Shown here: positions 62,419 through 64,000 of the stretch, one piece after another
Layout of the letters: each line of letters begins with the position of its first letter
Position numbering within the stretch: position 1 is the stretch's first letter
Source of the DNA: JBDHXE01 sp035445085
Lineage (GTDB): Bacteria > Bacteroidota > Ignavibacteria > Kapaibacteriales > UBA2268
DNA: 64,000 nucleotides
Assembly: GCA_035445085.1 (NCBI GenBank)
Contig: DAOMQA010000005.1
Coordinates: forward strand, 62,001 to 126,000
Reading direction: 5' to 3'
Program-made: the position numbers and the translations under genes
Notes under the pieces: model-generated
What the model saw: the letters and a program-made list of their open reading frames with translations, nothing else
The model's database searches: none
Told to the model about the DNA's origin: nothing

Positions 62419-63159
62419 TTATTTTTCTGGCATAGCGAAAAATCTTTCATCAATTTTTGGATTGACGGTAATTGTTTGATATGTTTTCTCGCTTACTTTC
62501 TTATCTCCAAGCCACTCTTCTACCTTTAAAGGAAAGAAAAAGCCTGCAGATTTAGTTACATTTTTAGTTTTACGTGCATAAATACCTTGTGGGGTCTCAA
62601 TTTCTATTTTATATAACAATCCTGAAATTGCATCGAAGAATAAGAACATTGTCTGATCTGCTTTATCGCCTATTAGCTTAATTTTAAATAATTCTTTTTC
62701 ATCAGCAGTAACTTTCTCGACAAACTCTAATTTTAAAGAGTCTTTATTATAATTAGCATACGAGCCACCAACAATATTTTCGCCTACTATTTGAGCTTTT
62801 ACTTGATCGGCGTAAGAACTTGGCACTTCTTCCAACTTACCATTTGCTATTGGTGAAGCCCACCATAACATTTTTCCATCATAACCAACTTTTAATTTCT
62901 GACCTTGTGCTTCTTGCTCTACTCTATATAAGCTATCTTTTTTATACCAATACTTTACTGTAGCAGAGGCTGTTTGCCCTGTTTGAGGGTTAGAAGCATT
63001 TTCTACTACTGTAAACTTAAGTGACTGGATTGAATCCTTCCTAATAGATGCTTTTGTAACTTCCAAATATTTATCTAATATTTGGTACGGATCTTCCGAG
63101 TGCGCTATATTCGGCAATATAATTGCAACACATAATAGCAATAATATTTTTTTCAACAT
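62419..63159 (-). CDS. LolA-like outer-membrane lipoprotein-sorting protein
   Basis: A 246-residue periplasmic protein with a signal peptide (about 1-21, cut near IAHSED). The mature domain has the LolA/LolB-like half-barrel pattern with LKFTVVENASNPQTGQTASA, KVGYDGKMLWWASPIA, LYKIEIETPQGIYARKTKN and a final ITVNPKIDERFFAMPEK. It probably binds lipid or a lipoprotein acyl chain. It is upstream of the E2 gene on the same strand but separated by 113 bases, so co-transcription is possible but not shown. Confidence 0.8.
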   Translation of the reverse strand: MLKKILLLLCVAIILPNIAHSEDPYQILDKYLEVTKASIRKDSIQSLKFTVVENASNPQTGQTASATVKYWYKKDSLYRVEQEAQGQKLKVGYDGKMLWWASPIANGKLEEVPSSYADQVKAQIVGENIVGGSYANYNKDSLKLEFVEKVTADEKELFKIKLIGDKADQTMFLFFDAISGLLYKIEIETPQGIYARKTKNVTKSAGFFFPLKVEEWLGDKKVSEKTYQTITVNPKIDERFFAMPEK

Positions 63160-63210
63160 ACATTTTACCTAATATTTTTAAAAAAAACTTTTATATCTAT
63201 TAAAACGCAA

Positions 63211-63248
63211 AAGTATTAAAAAAGATACTTAAATTCTTAACAAGAATT
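63211..63248 (-). terminator. Weak paired hairpins downstream of dus
   Basis: AATTCTT 63232-63238 pairs with AAGAATT 63242-63248, overlapping the dus stop, and AAGTAT pairs with ATACTT over 63211-63230. Both stems are short and AT-rich. Confidence 0.35.
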
Positions 63249-64000
63249 AATTTACTAATACTTCACTAACTTTTTTTTCTAATTCCCAATCCATTAGCTT
63301 AATAATATCGCCAGAATTATTTAGTTCCATCAACTTACCACGCAGTTCCGCAGCTCCAAAGAATTCAGATGTATAAATTTTAAAAAACTTTTTCATTATA
63401 GCTATACCTTTATCGTTACCCCAAGTATTGATGAATAAGGTAAAATGCTCTTTCATAAGCTCTATTTTTTCTATTCTACTATGACTAACTTGTGTATTAT
63501 TAAATAGCCATGGATTTTTGAAAATTCCCCTACCTATCATTACGCCATCAATTTGGTACTTAGTAATCATCTCATTACTTTGGCTCATACTAACTAAATC
63601 GCCATTCCCTATTAATGGGACATTTTTATCAATGCTATCCCTTACTTCTTTCGCAACTTTTAATTGTTCCCAATCTGCTGGATAGTCAGACATCATTTTT
63701 TGAGTACGAGCGTGCAATGTTATTGCAGCAGGGCTAACCGACATTAGCGATTCTATCCATTTTTCTGTTTCGTGAAACTTTATACCTGTTCTAGTTTTTA
63801 CGCTTATCGGAATTTTGCTTGACTCTTTTGTTGCAAGAATTATTTCTTTTGCCAGTTCTGGGAATCTAATTAGCTCTGAGCATGATGCTTGCTTAACAAT
63901 CTTTTTTACTGGGCATCCCATATTAATATCAATACCATCGAATTTATATTCTTCATTTATTAATTTAGTTGCTTTTGCAAAAATTTCGGGACTATGCCCC
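63247..64000 (-). CDS. dusB: tRNA-dihydrouridine synthase (5'-truncated by window edge)
   Basis: Flavoenzyme that reduces uridine to dihydrouridine in tRNA. The frame is open to the right edge; the upstream part reads HSPEIFAKATKLINEEYKF before the catalytic cysteine in DINMGCPVKKIVKQASCSEL. Further blocks are PISVKTRTGI, ITLHARTQKMMSDYPADW, VPLIGNGDLVS and DGVMIGRGIFKNPWLF. MGCPVKK is internal, not the start; roughly the first 75 residues lie outside the window. DusB is the likely subfamily, but this is not certain. Confidence 0.9.
   Translation of the reverse strand, partial: GHSPEIFAKATKLINEEYKFDGIDINMGCPVKKIVKQASCSELIRFPELAKEIILATKESSKIPISVKTRTGIKFHETEKWIESLMSVSPAAITLHARTQKMMSDYPADWEQLKVAKEVRDSIDKNVPLIGNGDLVSMSQSNEMITKYQIDGVMIGRGIFKNPWLFNNTQVSHSRIEKIELMKEHFTLFINTWGNDKGIAIMKKFFKIYTSEFFGAAELRGKLMELNNSGDIIKLMDWELEKKVSEVLVN

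Noticed and set aside
1..64000. tRNA, rRNA, CRISPR array, prophage, transposase or replication origin
   Set aside because: No cloverleaf-like sequence, spaced direct repeats, phage genes, transposase or dnaA-box cluster was noticed; short RNAs could still be missed by eye.

Overview
This 64 kb window is a gene-dense, strongly AT-rich bacterial chromosome segment. It holds about 66 protein genes, mostly separated by short gaps. Several marks point to the Bacteroidota/Chlorobiota (FCB) side of the tree, perhaps a deep lineage of the Ignavibacteria/Kapabacteria type. These are a type IX secretion sorting domain on a VWA protein (14550-16343), several small LxxC lipoproteins, a Y_Y_Y-type sensor kinase, a bifunctional nuclease with a UVR tail, and a CxxxY-type CcmE. 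The lineage is inferred from content only; there is no rRNA gene. I saw no tRNA, CRISPR array, prophage or insertion sequence.

Region by region: (1) 1-3315, cytochrome c maturation genes ccmC-ccmD-ccmE-ccmF, with ccmF running off the left edge. (2) 3375-6333, a complete partner-switching module (RsbU-type phosphatase, STAS antagonist, RsbW-type kinase). (3) 6380-12309, nnr, VanZ, a sensor kinase, an MdlB/YheH-like ABC half-exporter and a FabA dehydratase. (4) 12392-17972, argS-rsfS, the T9SS cargo VWA protein, ribD and a lipoprotein. (5) 18023-22025, an outer-membrane-like protein, an aldehyde dehydrogenase, an unknown protein and an HpnE-like oxidoreductase. (6) 22086-25016, small lipoproteins, an SDR and the bifunctional nuclease. 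(7) 25073-31122, the whole shikimate pathway in one minus-strand operon of six overlapping or abutting genes. They are transcribed in reaction order and include an AroE-AroK fusion and a chorismate mutase-DAHP synthase fusion. (8) 31205-34895, a PHA-system-type protein, an EamA transporter, xseAB and prfA. (9) 34922-41140, the prkA-spoVR-yeaH stress module and Hsp33. (10) 41243-49142, idi, a second ABC half-exporter (MdlA/YheI-like), an HAD phosphatase, cdsA, a HIT protein, kdsD, a TPR protein and a DUF2142 membrane protein. (11) 49214-52384, an acyl-CoA dehydrogenase and paaABC. (12) 52529-55168, a HincII-like restriction-modification island with visibly higher G+C. (13) 55341-64000, an M29-like aminopeptidase, pepD with an overlapping PqqD-like gene, a TPR/multi-TM protein, a 2-oxo acid dehydrogenase E2, a LolA-like protein and a truncated dus gene.

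As a system, the region serves core biosynthesis (aromatic amino acids, riboflavin, isoprenoids, phospholipid, KDO), envelope biogenesis and stress control. The haem-protein genes suggest a respiring organism. The items most worth a second look are the pathway-colinear aro operon, the CxxxY cytochrome c maturation system, paaABC without its reductase, and the HincII-like island whose methylase carries an in-frame TERSRS repeat. The two unlinked halves of a probable heterodimeric ABC exporter and an orphan PqqD-like gene translationally coupled to a dipeptidase also deserve attention.
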